DNA from: Spirochaetales bacterium | GTDB taxonomy: Bacteria > Spirochaetota > Spirochaetia > DSM-2461 | Direction of reading: 5' to 3' | Length of the DNA stretch: 64,000 nucleotides | NCBI GenBank assembly: GCA_028533045.1 | Contig: JAQQAP010000028.1 | Location: 41,473-105,472, forward strand | Part shown: positions 24,025 to 32,909 of the stretch, one piece after another | Layout of the letters: every line of letters starts with the position of its first letter | Position numbering within the stretch: the stretch's first letter is position 1 | Translations under genes and position numbers: made by a program | Notes under the pieces: model-generated | Database searches by the model: none | What the model was told of the DNA's origin: nothing | Seen by the model: the letters and a program-made list of their open reading frames with translations, nothing else

Positions 24025-24098
24025 CGGAAGCGACGGGGATCGAACCCGCGATCTCCGGCTTGACAGGCCGGCGCGATAACCAGCTTCGCTACGCCTCC
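24025..24098 (-). tRNA. tRNA-Asp (GTC)
   Basis: A full cloverleaf can be drawn. The acceptor GGAGGCG pairs with CGCTTCC (one G-U), and the discriminator is G, as expected for Asp. The anticodon stem CCGGC/GCCGG holds the loop CTGTCAA with anticodon GTC. The T arm has GGGTTCGATCC. CCA is not encoded. It lies 18 bp downstream of tRNA-Arg in one transcript. Confidence 0.93.
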
Positions 24099-24116
24099 AT
24101 ATGCTCTTTGAGCTAA

Positions 24117-24190
24117 TACCCCGAACGCGATTCGAACGCATGACCTACTGCTTAGGAGGCAGTTGCTCTATCCTGCTGAGCTACCGGGGC
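24117..24190 (-). tRNA. tRNA-Arg (CCT)
   Basis: The acceptor GCCCCGG pairs with TCGGGGT (two G-U pairs), with discriminator A. The D arm has TAGCTCAGCAGGATAGAGCA. The anticodon stem ACTGC/GCAGT holds the loop CTCCTAA with anticodon CCT, reading AGG. The T arm has GCGTTCGAATCGC. CCA is not encoded. Confidence 0.93.
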
Positions 24191-24218
24191 TCGGGGGGTA
24201 CACTCAATGTGCTTGCGT

Positions 24219-24247
24219 ATAATAGGGGAAATAAATTTTTCTGTCAA
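24219..24247 (-). promoter_or_regulatory. Promoter of the tRNA-Arg/tRNA-Asp transcript
   Basis: TTGACA (24247-24242), 17 bp, TATTAT (24224-24219), about 28 nt before the mature 5' end of tRNA-Arg. Confidence 0.75.
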
Positions 24248-24319
24248 CAGTTCTCTAAAAAAAATATGAAAAACTTTTTTTAGAGGCGTGGACGCTCTTT
24301 TTCTTGAACTTGATTGGCA

Positions 24320-24354
24320 TTTTTACTTTTAACAAATTAACATTAAAGTAAAAA
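24320..24354 (+). other. AT-rich inverted repeat upstream of the chemoreceptor gene
   Basis: TTTTTACTTTTAA (24320-24332) and TTAAAGTAAAAA (24343-24354) pair with one bulged T around a 10-nt loop. It ends 15 nt before the first ATG. It could be an operator or a leader hairpin; nothing decides between these. Confidence 0.35.
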
Positions 24355-24369
24355 GCTTATAGGGAAGTA

Positions 24370-26232
24370 ATGATGAAAAAAAACGGGATTGAAAAAAAGA
24401 AAACCATGGGCAAGGATTTGTCTTTGCTCCTTTCGGTGCTGGCCTTTTCGGTTATAGCCGCCATCTGTCTGATATCTTATTATAATTCACTTAGTGCCAT
24501 TCGGTCTGTTTATGAGTCGCAAATGCTTTCCCACAGCGAGACGATCGCCCTTTCTTTGACCGATTATTATGAGCAGCAGATTAAAAATGCTGTTTTCTTG
24601 AGCGGTGATACCCGTGTGGAAGAGTCTTTGGTTAGCGAAGAATACAGCGAAGTTCGTACTCTTTTTTCTCGATTTCATGAGATTCAGGGGAATCTGGCAA
24701 ATATTTTTATGGTTAAGATAGTTGAGCCCGGGGAGGACTCTTTTGGCTTGGTGGCGGCGGCGAGGGAAGAGAATATCCTTAAGCTGAATATTGGCGAAAG
24801 GAATCCGGATAAACTGGCCATTGTCAGGACCGGGGATTATGTGGTCGGACCTCCTTCTTTGGCCGCGTTGACGGGGAAGCCCACGGTGACTCTCTTTTTT
24901 CCGGTAAAAATTGATGGTACGCCCCGGGGAATGCTCATTTACGGTTTTGACTTGGGAAAAACCACCGATCGCCTCCTGGGTGACAAGGTTTTTGGTACCA
25001 CCGGCTTTCCCTTCTTGGCGAATCAGGATGGAGTTATTATTTCCCATCCCGACAAGGAGTTGATTTTTCAGACGAACCTGAACGATTCGGACTGGGGGAA
25101 GGAGCTTCTGGCTTTGGAGAGTGGAGAGGTTGTTGATCTGGAAGTGGACGGTGTCAGAAAGATTTTTGCGGTTACCAAGACCGATGATTTTGGCCTTTTG
25201 GCTATTTGCGTTATTGATTGTTCCGATATTCAGGCGGCGGCTTTGCGAACGGCCCTTGTTATGGTGACTGTGGGGATTGCCGGTCTTGTTGTGATTGTTC
25301 TGGCCCTTGTTATGCTTCTTAAGGTTAAGTTGGGCCCTCTGGACAAAGCGGTTCATGCGGCGGGAGAGATCGCCCGCGGAAATATGACGGTACACTTTGG
25401 CAAACGTTCCCGGGACGAAGTGGGGCGGCTTATTGATGCTATGGAAGAGATGACCGGGAAAATCAGCCGTATTGTGAGCGAGGTGAACCAGGGGGCGTTG
25501 AATGTGGCTTCCGGCAGTCATGAGCTCTCTTCGGCGGCCCAGCAGTTGTCTGTGGGGGCTACCCGACAGGCCGCAGCGGCGGAAGAGGTTTCATCGGCCA
25601 TGGAAGAGATGAGTTCCAGCATAGAGCAGAACTCTACTAACGCGAAAAAGACCGATACCATAGCGGTTCAGGCGGCGGCCGATGCGGGCCGGACCAGTGA
25701 GTCTGTGACCGAGTCGGTTCAGGCCATGACCATGATTACGGAGAAGATTTCCATTATCGAAGAGATCGCCCGGAGTACCAATATGCTGGCCCTGAACGCG
25801 GCCATTGAAGCGGCCCGCGCCGGTGACGTGGGCAAGGGGTTTGCGGTCGTGGCCAGTGAGGTTAAGAAATTGGCCGAACGGAGCCAGGAGGCGGCCAAGG
25901 AGATTAGCGAATTGTCCTCCCGGACCAGGGCGAGTGCGGCCACCTCGGGAGATCTTTTGAGTCGCCTTGTCCCGGATATCCAGATGACCGCCGAACTGGT
26001 GCAGGAGATCAATACGGCCAGTCATGAGCAGAACACCGGTACGGAGCAAATAAATGTCTCTCTTCTGGACCTGGATAAAGTTATTCAGTCCAACGCCTCC
26101 TCTTCGGAAGAGATGGCCTCCATGTCGGAGGAATTGGCCGCCCAGGCTCAGCAGTTGCGTGAGATAATGAAATTCTTTACCATTGAGGCACGGGAAGAGG
26201 ATTCTATTCCGCTTCCAGCCAGCACGTCGTAA
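24370..26232 (+). CDS. Methyl-accepting chemotaxis protein
   Basis: The 620-residue chemoreceptor has TM1 at about 17-38, an extracytoplasmic dCache-like sensor (40-290, with [19 protein letters not shown] and [14 protein letters not shown]) and TM2 at about 293-318. HAMP follows (to about 370), and then the signalling coiled coil with the hairpin tip [20 protein letters not shown]. Sensor and tip suggest taxis to a small organic molecule bound in the periplasm. A second Met at codon 2 is an alternative start; GGGAAG gives a modest SD. The 3' end overlaps the convergent dppF-like gene by 29 bp, so the last ten codons are shared antisense. Confidence 0.93.
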   Translation: MMKKNGIEKKKTMGKDLSLLLSVLAFSVIAAICLISYYNSLSAIRSVYESQMLSHSETIALSLTDYYEQQIKNAVFLSGDTRVEESLVSEEYSEVRTLFSRFHEIQGNLANIFMVKIVEPGEDSFGLVAAAREENILKLNIGERNPDKLAIVRTGDYVVGPPSLAALTGKPTVTLFFPVKIDGTPRGMLIYGFDLGKTTDRLLGDKVFGTTGFPFLANQDGVIISHPDKELIFQTNLNDSDWGKELLALESGEVVDLEVDGVRKIFAVTKTDDFGLLAICVIDCSDIQAAALRTALVMVTVGIAGLVVIVLALVMLLKVKLGPLDKAVHAAGEIARGNMTVHFGKRSRDEVGRLIDAMEEMTGKISRIVSEVNQGALNVASGSHELSSAAQQLSVGATRQAAAAEEVSSAMEEMSSSIEQNSTNAKKTDTIAVQAAADAGRTSESVTESVQAMTMITEKISIIEEIARSTNMLALNAAIEAARAGDVGKGFAVVASEVKKLAERSQEAAKEISELSSRTRASAATSGDLLSRLVPDIQMTAELVQEINTASHEQNTGTEQINVSLLDLDKVIQSNASSSEEMASMSEELAAQAQQLREIMKFFTIEAREEDSIPLPASTS

Positions 26233-27193
26233 TGTGTCCGGGGCTCACCTCTTTCGTGGGCGGGTACTCCTTTTTACAGATGTCCATGGCATAGGGGCAT
26301 CGCGGGTGGAAGTGACAGCCTGCGGGAGGGTTGATCGGGGAGGGCACGTCACCCATTACGATCTTCTCCTTGTTGCCCCTTTCCCGTGGATTGGTGGAGG
26401 GGAACGCCTGAAACAGAGCCTTTGTATAGGGGTGACGATGGTCGGCTATGAGGTCTTCCTTTTTTGCCGATTCCACAATGCGTCCCAAGTACATAACCAC
26501 GATGCGGGTGGAAATAAACTCCACCACCGATAGGTCATGGGCGATGAACATATAGGTTAGGTCGTGTTTCTCCCGCAGGTCTAAGAGCAGGTTGATTATC
26601 TGGGCCTGTACCGATACATCCAGAGCCGAAACAGCCTCATCGCACACGACGAATTCCGGGTTCATGGCCAAGGCACGGGCTATGCCGATTCTTTGACGCT
26701 GCCCGCCGGAAAACTGGTGGGGAAACCGCTTTTTGTACTGAGGATTCAAGCCGACTTCTTCCATGATGGACTCCACTTTCGCGGAGATCTCCGCTTTGCT
26801 GCCAAAGTTGTGTATCCGCAGGGGTTGGCTGATTAGATCTTCCACTTTTTTTCGGGGATTCAGGGAGGAGAAGGGGTCCTGAAAGACCATTTGGATCTGG
26901 TTCCTCAGGGGGATCAACTCTTTCTGGGGCAGATCAAAAAGCTCTCTTCCCCGGTAGTAGACCGAGCCGTCGGTTTTTTCATGGAGACGGAGCACTGTCT
27001 TTCCCAGGGTGGACTTTCCACAGCCCGATTCGCCTACCACTCCCAGAATCTCACCGGGCTGAATGGTCAGGCTTACATCGTCCACCGCCTTGAGAACAAC
27101 CTTTTCGTTACTCATGGATGAAGAGGGAATATGGTAGTATTTCTTTAAGTTTTCCACGCGCAGCAGCGCTTTATCGGTATCTTTCTCTTTCAT
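26204..27193 (-). CDS. Oligo/dipeptide ABC transporter ATP-binding protein (DppF/OppF-like)
   Basis: This is the second ATPase of the peptide importer. The 329 residues show Walker [14 protein letters not shown], signature [15 protein letters not shown] and [16 protein letters not shown], then the C-terminal oligopeptide/dipeptide transporter domain with [19 protein letters not shown], whose Cys residues are the family's usual Fe-S-like cluster site. It is the last gene of the five-gene operon and shares its start region with the stop of the preceding ATPase gene (1 bp overlap). Its 3' end overlaps the convergent chemoreceptor gene. Confidence 0.93.
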   Translation of the reverse strand: MKEKDTDKALLRVENLKKYYHIPSSSMSNEKVVLKAVDDVSLTIQPGEILGVVGESGCGKSTLGKTVLRLHEKTDGSVYYRGRELFDLPQKELIPLRNQIQMVFQDPFSSLNPRKKVEDLISQPLRIHNFGSKAEISAKVESIMEEVGLNPQYKKRFPHQFSGGQRQRIGIARALAMNPEFVVCDEAVSALDVSVQAQIINLLLDLREKHDLTYMFIAHDLSVVEFISTRIVVMYLGRIVESAKKEDLIADHRHPYTKALFQAFPSTNPRERGNKEKIVMGDVPSPINPPAGCHFHPRCPYAMDICKKEYPPTKEVSPGHITTCWLEAE

Positions 27194-28197
27194 TATTTGT
27201 CCTTTTCCCTCATAACCTTATCCGCATAGTGGCACCAGAGAGAGTGGCCCTCTTCTTTTATTGTGGCCTCCGGGAAGCTCTGGTCGCACTTCTCATCGCC
27301 ATAAATACAGCGATTTCTAAAGGGGCAGCCCTCTCCCAGGGTCAGCAGGTCCGGTACATTACCGTCAATGGCTTCCAGCCGGTCCGATCCCTGATACTTT
27401 CTGTTGGAGGGGAGGGAGTTGAGCAGTCCCAGCGTATAGGGGTGAGAGGGATTGTCGAATATCTGATAGACCGATCCTTCCTCTACCTTACGGCCGGCAT
27501 ACATGACCACAACCCGGTCCGCCGTTTCGGCCACAACGCCCATGTCGTGGGTGATGAGGAGAAGGGACATGTTGATTCTATCCTTCAGGTCGGTGAGCAG
27601 ATCTAAAATCTGGGACTGGATGGTAACGTCCAGAGCTGTGGTGGGTTCGTCGGCAATCATAAGTCCCGGTTCGGGAGAGGCCAGGGCCATGGCGATCATG
27701 GCACGCTGCCGCATTCCTCCCGAGAGCTGGTGGGGATAGGAGTGGGCCCGCTTTTCCGGGGCGGGGATCTTTACCAGATCCAGCAGTTCCACCGCTTTTT
27801 CCAGGGCTTCCTTTTTTTTCATTCCCTGATGGGTCATGAAGACGTCGGCCAGCTGTTCTCCCACCTTGAAGACCGGGTTTAGACTGGTCATGGGCTCCTG
27901 AAAGATCATAGAGATCTGGGTGCCCCGGTACTTTTGAATCTCCCTTTCGCTTAGTTCAAGAAGATTAGTGCCCCGAAACATCACCTTGCCACTGTCTATG
28001 ACGCCGGGAGGCATGGGAATGAGCCGGTTGATGGTGTGGGCCGTAACGGACTTACCGCAGCCCGATTCGCCCACCAGGGCCAGGGTTTCCCCCTCTTTTA
28101 TTTGGAGATTTAGGTCTCTGACCGCCTTAACCACACCGCGACGGGTGTGAAAGTGGACGTTAATGTTCTCCATGGAGAGTAGTGTTTTGTTTTCCAT
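27193..28197 (-). CDS. Oligo/dipeptide ABC transporter ATP-binding protein (DppD/OppD-like)
   Basis: This is the first ATPase of the importer, 334 residues. Walker A is [13 protein letters not shown], the Q-loop is in MIFQEPMTSLNP, the signature is LSGGMRQRAMIAMALA and Walker B is LMIADEPTTALDV. The C-terminal domain has CPFRNRCIYGDEKCDQ, the conserved Cys motif of OppD/DppD. It starts 1 bp after the permease stop, so translation is probably coupled. Confidence 0.93.
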   Translation of the reverse strand: MENKTLLSMENINVHFHTRRGVVKAVRDLNLQIKEGETLALVGESGCGKSVTAHTINRLIPMPPGVIDSGKVMFRGTNLLELSEREIQKYRGTQISMIFQEPMTSLNPVFKVGEQLADVFMTHQGMKKKEALEKAVELLDLVKIPAPEKRAHSYPHQLSGGMRQRAMIAMALASPEPGLMIADEPTTALDVTIQSQILDLLTDLKDRINMSLLLITHDMGVVAETADRVVVMYAGRKVEEGSVYQIFDNPSHPYTLGLLNSLPSNRKYQGSDRLEAIDGNVPDLLTLGEGCPFRNRCIYGDEKCDQSFPEATIKEEGHSLWCHYADKVMREKDK

Positions 28198-28198
28198 A

Positions 28199-29077
28199 TT
28201 AGTCCCTCATCCTGGGATCAAGAATATCCCGTAGTCCGTCGCCGAGCAGGTTAAAACCCAATACGGACAGCAAGGTGGCGATACCGGGAAAGGTAACGAT
28301 CCACCAGGCGCTGGTTATGAATTCCTTGGAGCTGGCAATCATCAAACCCCACTCGGGAGTAGGGGGCTGGGCTCCCAATCCGAGGAAGGAGAGGGCCGCC
28401 GAATCCAGAATGGCCGTACCGATACCCAGAGTGGCCTGTACCGAAATGGGGGCCAGGCAATTGGGTAAAATGGACTTGAACATGAGTTCCCAGTCCCGGG
28501 CGCCCAGGGCTTTTTCGGCCAGTACGTAGTCCGCTTCCTTCTCGGCCAGTACGGAGGCGCGCACCACCCGGGCGTAGCGGGGGATCTGGGAGATGCCGAT
28601 GGCGATCATGGCGTTCACCAGAGACGGGCCCAAAACCGCCACGATTACAATGGTCAGCAGGATGTAGGGAAAGGCCAGCATAATATCGATGAGGCGCATA
28701 ATCAGCTTATCCAACCAGCCTCCGTAGTAGGCGGAAATCAGTCCGATGGCGCTTCCGAATACCAGGGATATACCCACGGAAATCACCCCGATGATCATGG
28801 AGATTCGGGCGCCGTAGATCAGGCGTGAGAGCATGTCCCGGCCCAAATCGTCGGTCCCTAAAATATAATTACCCGTAAAGGGGGGGGATTTTCTTAATTC
28901 GATACTCTGCTCCAGCGGGTCCATAGGGGAGAGAAGGGGAGCGAATATCCCGATTAATATGAAGAGCCCGATGATCACCAGACCGGTCATGGCGGTTTTG
29001 TTCTTCCGCAGCTGATACCAGTGTTCTGCCAAGAGGCTCTCTTCTTTCTGTATGTCTTGTTTCTTTTCTGTACTCAT
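28199..29077 (-). CDS. Oligo/dipeptide ABC transporter permease (DppC-like)
   Basis: The 292-residue protein has an N-terminal cytoplasmic segment with the OppC signature (LAEHWYQLRKNKTAMTGLVII) and six membrane segments. The inner-loop EAA motif, the contact to the ATPase, is in DYVLAEKALGARDWELMFKSILPN. NYILGTDDLGRDMLSRLIYGAR is diagnostic of DppC-type permeases. It pairs with the DppB-like permease 10 bp upstream. Confidence 0.93.
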   Translation of the reverse strand: MSTEKKQDIQKEESLLAEHWYQLRKNKTAMTGLVIIGLFILIGIFAPLLSPMDPLEQSIELRKSPPFTGNYILGTDDLGRDMLSRLIYGARISMIIGVISVGISLVFGSAIGLISAYYGGWLDKLIMRLIDIMLAFPYILLTIVIVAVLGPSLVNAMIAIGISQIPRYARVVRASVLAEKEADYVLAEKALGARDWELMFKSILPNCLAPISVQATLGIGTAILDSAALSFLGLGAQPPTPEWGLMIASSKEFITSAWWIVTFPGIATLLSVLGFNLLGDGLRDILDPRMRD

Positions 29078-29086
29078 TCCGGCCGC

Positions 29087-30100
29087 CTACTGTAGTCTTA
29101 CTTTCGGGTTGATAACCGAGTAGAGGAGGTCCACCACTAGGTTAATCAGTACGAAGCAGGTGGAGATAATAACGATTCCCCCCTGCACGGCGGGGTAGTC
29201 CCGGGCGGAGATCGCCTGATAGAGCCACTTACCAATGCCCGGCCAGGCAAACACTGTCTCGGTCAGAATTGCTCCGGAGAGCAAAAGGCCGAACTGCAGG
29301 CCGATTACGGTGATAACCGGGAGCAGGGCGTTGCGCAGGGCATAGCGATAGATGACACGGCTCTCCTTGATTCCCGAGGAGCGGACCGTTTTAATGTAGT
29401 CCTGCTTAAGCACTTCCAGCATGCTGGAGCGGGTGGTTCGGGCGATGATGGCCAAGGGGATGGTTCCCAGGGCTATAGAGGGCAGGATCAGGTGGTGCAG
29501 GGCGGAGAAGAAGTACTCCGGTTTGCCCTGGAACAGATATTTAAAGGTATCTATCAAATAGAAATTAGTTTCCGGTGTAAAGTAGTAGCGGATGTTGATA
29601 CGCCCGCCGGTGGGGAACATATTCAGTCCCACCGAAAAGATCATGATCATTACCAAAGCCAGCCAGAAAACCGGCATGGACACCCCAAAGAGGGCCCCCA
29701 CCATGGAAGACAGATCTATCCAGCTGTTTTTATGGGTAGCGGAAATTACCCCTATCCAGATTCCCAAAACCGTAGCGAAAATCATGGCGCAAAGGGCCAA
29801 TTCTACCGTAGCGGGGAATCGGTCTTTAATTTCACTCATCACGGGCTGTCCCGACTTAATGGATTTACCAAAGTCCAGGCGAACCACTCGCTTTAAGTAA
29901 AGGACGTACTGTTCGCCCATAGGCTTATCCAGCCCCAAATCGGCTCGAAGCCTCTCAATTTTTTCCTTACTGGCCCGTTCCCCCAACATCACTCGGGCCG
30001 GATCTCCCGGAGCCAGGGCAATCATAAAGAAAACCAACGTCACCACGCCGGAAAGGGTGGGGAACAGAAGGGCCAAACGTTTTAAAATATACTTAAACAT
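29087..30100 (-). CDS. Oligo/dipeptide ABC transporter permease (DppB-like)
   Basis: The 337-residue protein has six transmembrane segments. It starts with the DppB pattern (MFKYILKRLALLFPTLSGVV, then FFMIALAPGDPARVMLG), has the EAA loop DYIKTVRSSGIKESRVIYRYALRNALLP, and ends with VDLLYSVINPKVRL. It forms the membrane channel with the DppC-like protein. The gene is separated from the binding-protein gene by 91 bp containing two hairpins, which probably lower its expression relative to the binding protein. Confidence 0.93.
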   Translation of the reverse strand: MFKYILKRLALLFPTLSGVVTLVFFMIALAPGDPARVMLGERASKEKIERLRADLGLDKPMGEQYVLYLKRVVRLDFGKSIKSGQPVMSEIKDRFPATVELALCAMIFATVLGIWIGVISATHKNSWIDLSSMVGALFGVSMPVFWLALVMIMIFSVGLNMFPTGGRINIRYYFTPETNFYLIDTFKYLFQGKPEYFFSALHHLILPSIALGTIPLAIIARTTRSSMLEVLKQDYIKTVRSSGIKESRVIYRYALRNALLPVITVIGLQFGLLLSGAILTETVFAWPGIGKWLYQAISARDYPAVQGGIVIISTCFVLINLVVDLLYSVINPKVRLQ

Positions 30101-30116
30101 AGAACCTACAATGAAT

Positions 30117-30148
30117 GGGCTACCGTCCTGTAATAGAGACGGCAGCCC
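30117..30148 (-). other. Stem-loop between binding-protein and permease genes
   Basis: On the minus strand GGGCTGCCGTC and GACGGTAGCCC form an 11-bp stem with one mismatch around a 10-nt loop. No U-tract follows, so it is not a terminator. A second palindrome (CCTAAATAATATTTAGG, 30174-30190) follows the binding-protein stop. Such hairpins commonly stabilise the upstream message. Confidence 0.6.
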
Positions 30149-30191
30149 GTAACTATAGCGATATAAAGCGAAACCTAAATAATATTTAGGC

Positions 30192-31784
30192 CTACTCCTC
30201 TATCCACACATGGGTGAATACTCTCTTACCTGTGGGGTAGATAGTAAATCCCTTAACAGAATCTTTCATGGGTACGGATACGACCGAGTGGGCTATGGGA
30301 ACCCAGGGAGCATCTTCGTGGAAGATTTCCTGAGCCTGTCGGTAGTACTCGGTTCTCTTTTCCTGGTCCATCTCTTCCTTGGCCATGGCACAGAGTTCGG
30401 TGAACTCGGCGTTTTTCCAGAAAGCGATATTTCCTGCGGGAGGAATGGCGGCGGGCTCGGAAAGGAGTACCCAGAGGAAGTTGTCCGGGTCACCGTTGTC
30501 TCCGGTCCAGCCGAGCATGGCGGCCTGGTGTTCACCCTGGTCGGTCTTGTCCAGGTAGGTACCCCATTCGTAGGAGATGATCTCTACGGAAATGCCCACT
30601 TTGGCGAGTTGAGCCTGCATGACTTCGGCTACTTTCTTACCGTTGGGGTTATAGGGACGGGCTACGGGCATGGCCCAGATTTCCGTCTCAAAGCCATCGG
30701 GGTATCCGGCTTCGGTCAGGAGTTCCTTGGCTTTGGCGGGGTCGTAGGGGTAGGCTTCAATATCGTCATTATAGGACCACATGGTGGGGGGCAGGGGGTT
30801 CTTGGCAGGCTTACCGGCTTCGCCGTAAACGGCAGCTACTATTTCGTCCCGGTCGATGGCGTAGTTCATAGCCTGTCTAACCAGTACGTTGTCGTAGGGA
30901 GCTTTTTCGTTGTTAAGAGCCAGGTAACCTACGTTGAGGCCTTCCTGCTGCTGAACAGTGATGCCTTCGGTAGCCTGCATTTCAGCTAGGTCCTCGGGGG
31001 AGGGGAAGTCTATTACGTCAACTTCGCCCTTCTGAAGAGCCAGCCATCTGGCTGTGGCATCGGGGATAACCTTGAGGATGAGTCTATCCAGGTAAATCTC
31101 TCCGCCCCAGTAATCGGTATTTTTTTCGAATACCATGTTGTCGTCTTTAACCCAGGAAACGAATTTGAAAGGGCCCGTTCCTACGGGGTGGTTAGTGAAA
31201 TCTTCCCCGTATTTTGCAGCAGCCGTGGGGGATACGATGGCGGCAAAATCCATTGCCAGGTTAGCAATGAAGGGAGCTTCCTTCTTAAGGAGTTTGAACT
31301 CAACGGTGTAATCGTCAACGGCAATTACGTCGCTCACGATGTTATCCATGTCCATGTAACCCCAGTACTTCCAGGGGCCTTTGTCGTAGTCGGGGTGGTC
31401 TTTTTTGAATTGTCTGGCAAAGGAGTACACCACGGCGTCGGCAGTGAAAGGAGTTCCGTCATGGAACATAACGCCTTCCTGTAAATTAAAGGTAACGGTC
31501 AAACCGTCGTCGGAAAAACTCCAGCTTTTGGCCAGAGCGGGCTGAATGGCAGTTTCTCCAGGTACGAATTCTACCAGGGTATCGTAAACAGCGGTGGAGC
31601 CGTAAAAGGATTCCCCGTCTGTTTCTCTGGCGGGATCGAGGCCGACAGAATCGCCGGAACGGGCAAATACAAGAACTCCTCCAGATTTGGAATCCTCTGT
31701 AGTTGCGGGTGCTTTTTCTTTGCAACCCATGAAGAAGATACTGCCAATAAACAGTATCAGAAGCAGTGTGAGTGCTTTTTTCAT
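30192..31784 (-). CDS. Oligo/dipeptide ABC transporter substrate-binding lipoprotein (DppA-like)
   Basis: The 530-residue exported protein has a lipobox at FFMGC (Cys21), then the family-5 solute-binding domain. The signature is around AVYDTLVEFVPGE, WSFSDDGLTVTFNLQEGVMFHDG and TPFTADAVVYSF, with VRQAMNYAIDRDEIV in the middle. The C-terminal motif LMLGWTGD is present as AMLGWTGDNGDPDNF, typical for DppA-like dipeptide/heme binding proteins. It should capture peptides and deliver them to the permeases encoded downstream. It is first in the operon, with AGAGGAG as SD and a consensus promoter; an imperfect inverted repeat in the leader could be an operator. Confidence 0.93.
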   Translation of the reverse strand: MKKALTLLLILFIGSIFFMGCKEKAPATTEDSKSGGVLVFARSGDSVGLDPARETDGESFYGSTAVYDTLVEFVPGETAIQPALAKSWSFSDDGLTVTFNLQEGVMFHDGTPFTADAVVYSFARQFKKDHPDYDKGPWKYWGYMDMDNIVSDVIAVDDYTVEFKLLKKEAPFIANLAMDFAAIVSPTAAAKYGEDFTNHPVGTGPFKFVSWVKDDNMVFEKNTDYWGGEIYLDRLILKVIPDATARWLALQKGEVDVIDFPSPEDLAEMQATEGITVQQQEGLNVGYLALNNEKAPYDNVLVRQAMNYAIDRDEIVAAVYGEAGKPAKNPLPPTMWSYNDDIEAYPYDPAKAKELLTEAGYPDGFETEIWAMPVARPYNPNGKKVAEVMQAQLAKVGISVEIISYEWGTYLDKTDQGEHQAAMLGWTGDNGDPDNFLWVLLSEPAAIPPAGNIAFWKNAEFTELCAMAKEEMDQEKRTEYYRQAQEIFHEDAPWVPIAHSVVSVPMKDSVKGFTIYPTGKRVFTHVWIEE

Positions 31785-31804
31785 TTTATTTCTCCTCTAA
31801 GATC

Positions 31805-31822
31805 GTATACAGTATTGTATGC
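31805..31822. promoter_or_regulatory. Imperfect inverted repeat in the dpp-like leader (possible operator)
   Basis: GTATACAGT and ATTGTATGC form a 9-bp dyad with two mismatches. It lies 12-30 nt downstream of the predicted transcription start and upstream of the SD, where a repressor would block the operon. Confidence 0.35.
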
Positions 31823-31840
31823 GAAATGATTAGTGTTTAC

Positions 31841-31869
31841 AGTATAGTCACAAGAATGGTATCTGCCAA
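31841..31869 (-). promoter_or_regulatory. Promoter of the dpp-like operon
   Basis: TTGGCA (31869-31864), 17 bp, TATACT (31846-31841). Confidence 0.7.
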
Positions 31870-31955
31870 GAAAGAAAAATAATTATCTAATTCCCATAAA
31901 TATGGAATAGCTATAAATAAGTATGCTACTGTTAGACTATAGAAGGAGTAATTCA

Positions 31956-32909
31956 GTGTTCTCCCTTATTAAATCGCTGCTCCTTATCTTCTCAGGTCTT
32001 ACCCTGGGCTATCTGGTGCAGTATTTTCGTCCCGCCGATTACCGCAAAGTCCGGCGGCGAATCCAGTTTGTCTGTCTCATTTTTCTCTCCCCCCTGGCAG
32101 TGATCGGCAGTGTTTGGGTGGCCCCCTGGAGGCATTGGGAGATTATGTCCCTGCCTTTTATCGGGCTGTCCTGTCTTGTGCTGGGGGCGTTTTGCGCCCT
32201 GTTTCTGGCCCGGTTTATGGGATTTGACCGGGAGCAGCGTACGGTTTACTTTATTTGCGGGGGATTTTCCAATCTGGGCTCTCTGGGCGGGCTGACCTGC
32301 TTTATGATTTTGGGAGAGGCCGGTTATGCCCTGGGGCCTTTCTATAGCCTCTTTGAACGAATCTGGTATTATATGGTGGGCTTTCCCATGGCCAGGCGGG
32401 TGAGTCCCCGCTGGCAGGAGGAGGCTGAGGATGATTCTCGCTGGCAGCGATTAAAGACGATCTTCTGGGATCCCTTTATTTTGGTGACCTTAGGGAGCAC
32501 TTTTTTGGGGATTATCCTGAATCTAACAGTGGAGAGACCTGTCTTTTGGGCCGATATAAACCGGTTTATCATTCCGGTAAACTCTTTCTTTCTCATGATA
32601 TCCATTGGATTGGCCATGAAATTCGGACCTATGAGGAATTATCTGAAACCGGCTCTGGCAATATGGGGGATAAAGAGTCTGGTTATGCCGACTTTTAACT
32701 TTGCCGCCGGGACGCTTTTGGGATTGGGTCATGTGGCCGGTGGATTGCCTCTTAAGGTTGTGGTCCTGTTGGGAGCTATGCCGGTGGCTTTTAACGCTTT
32801 GGTGCCGCCCACTCAGTATGACCTGGATTTGGATCTGGCTAATACATGCTGGTTCCTTACCACCATGGGGCTGGCCGTGGTTATTCCTGTTCTGACTCTT
32901 CTATTCTGA
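31956..32909 (+). CDS. AEC-family permease
   Basis: The start is GTG at 31956 because AAGGAG (31943-31948) lies 7 nt before it; a longer frame from 31923 lacks an SD. The 317-residue protein has about ten hydrophobic segments, with the auxin-efflux-carrier/malate-permease pattern: CGGFSNLGSLGGLTCF in the middle and ILGLGHVAG/LGAMPVAFNALVPP towards the end. AEC proteins export or exchange organic acids or amino acids. The substrate is unknown. It is divergent from the peptide importer. Its 3' end overlaps the convergent phosphatase gene by 9 bp. Confidence 0.82.
   Translation: MFSLIKSLLLIFSGLTLGYLVQYFRPADYRKVRRRIQFVCLIFLSPLAVIGSVWVAPWRHWEIMSLPFIGLSCLVLGAFCALFLARFMGFDREQRTVYFICGGFSNLGSLGGLTCFMILGEAGYALGPFYSLFERIWYYMVGFPMARRVSPRWQEEAEDDSRWQRLKTIFWDPFILVTLGSTFLGIILNLTVERPVFWADINRFIIPVNSFFLMISIGLAMKFGPMRNYLKPALAIWGIKSLVMPTFNFAAGTLLGLGHVAGGLPLKVVVLLGAMPVAFNALVPPTQYDLDLDLANTCWFLTTMGLAVVIPVLTLLF

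Noticed and set aside
23838..24141. Open frames reading through the two tRNA genes
   Set aside because: They are the well-known false proteins produced by antisense translation of tRNA genes (containing ATGIEPAISGL-like words).
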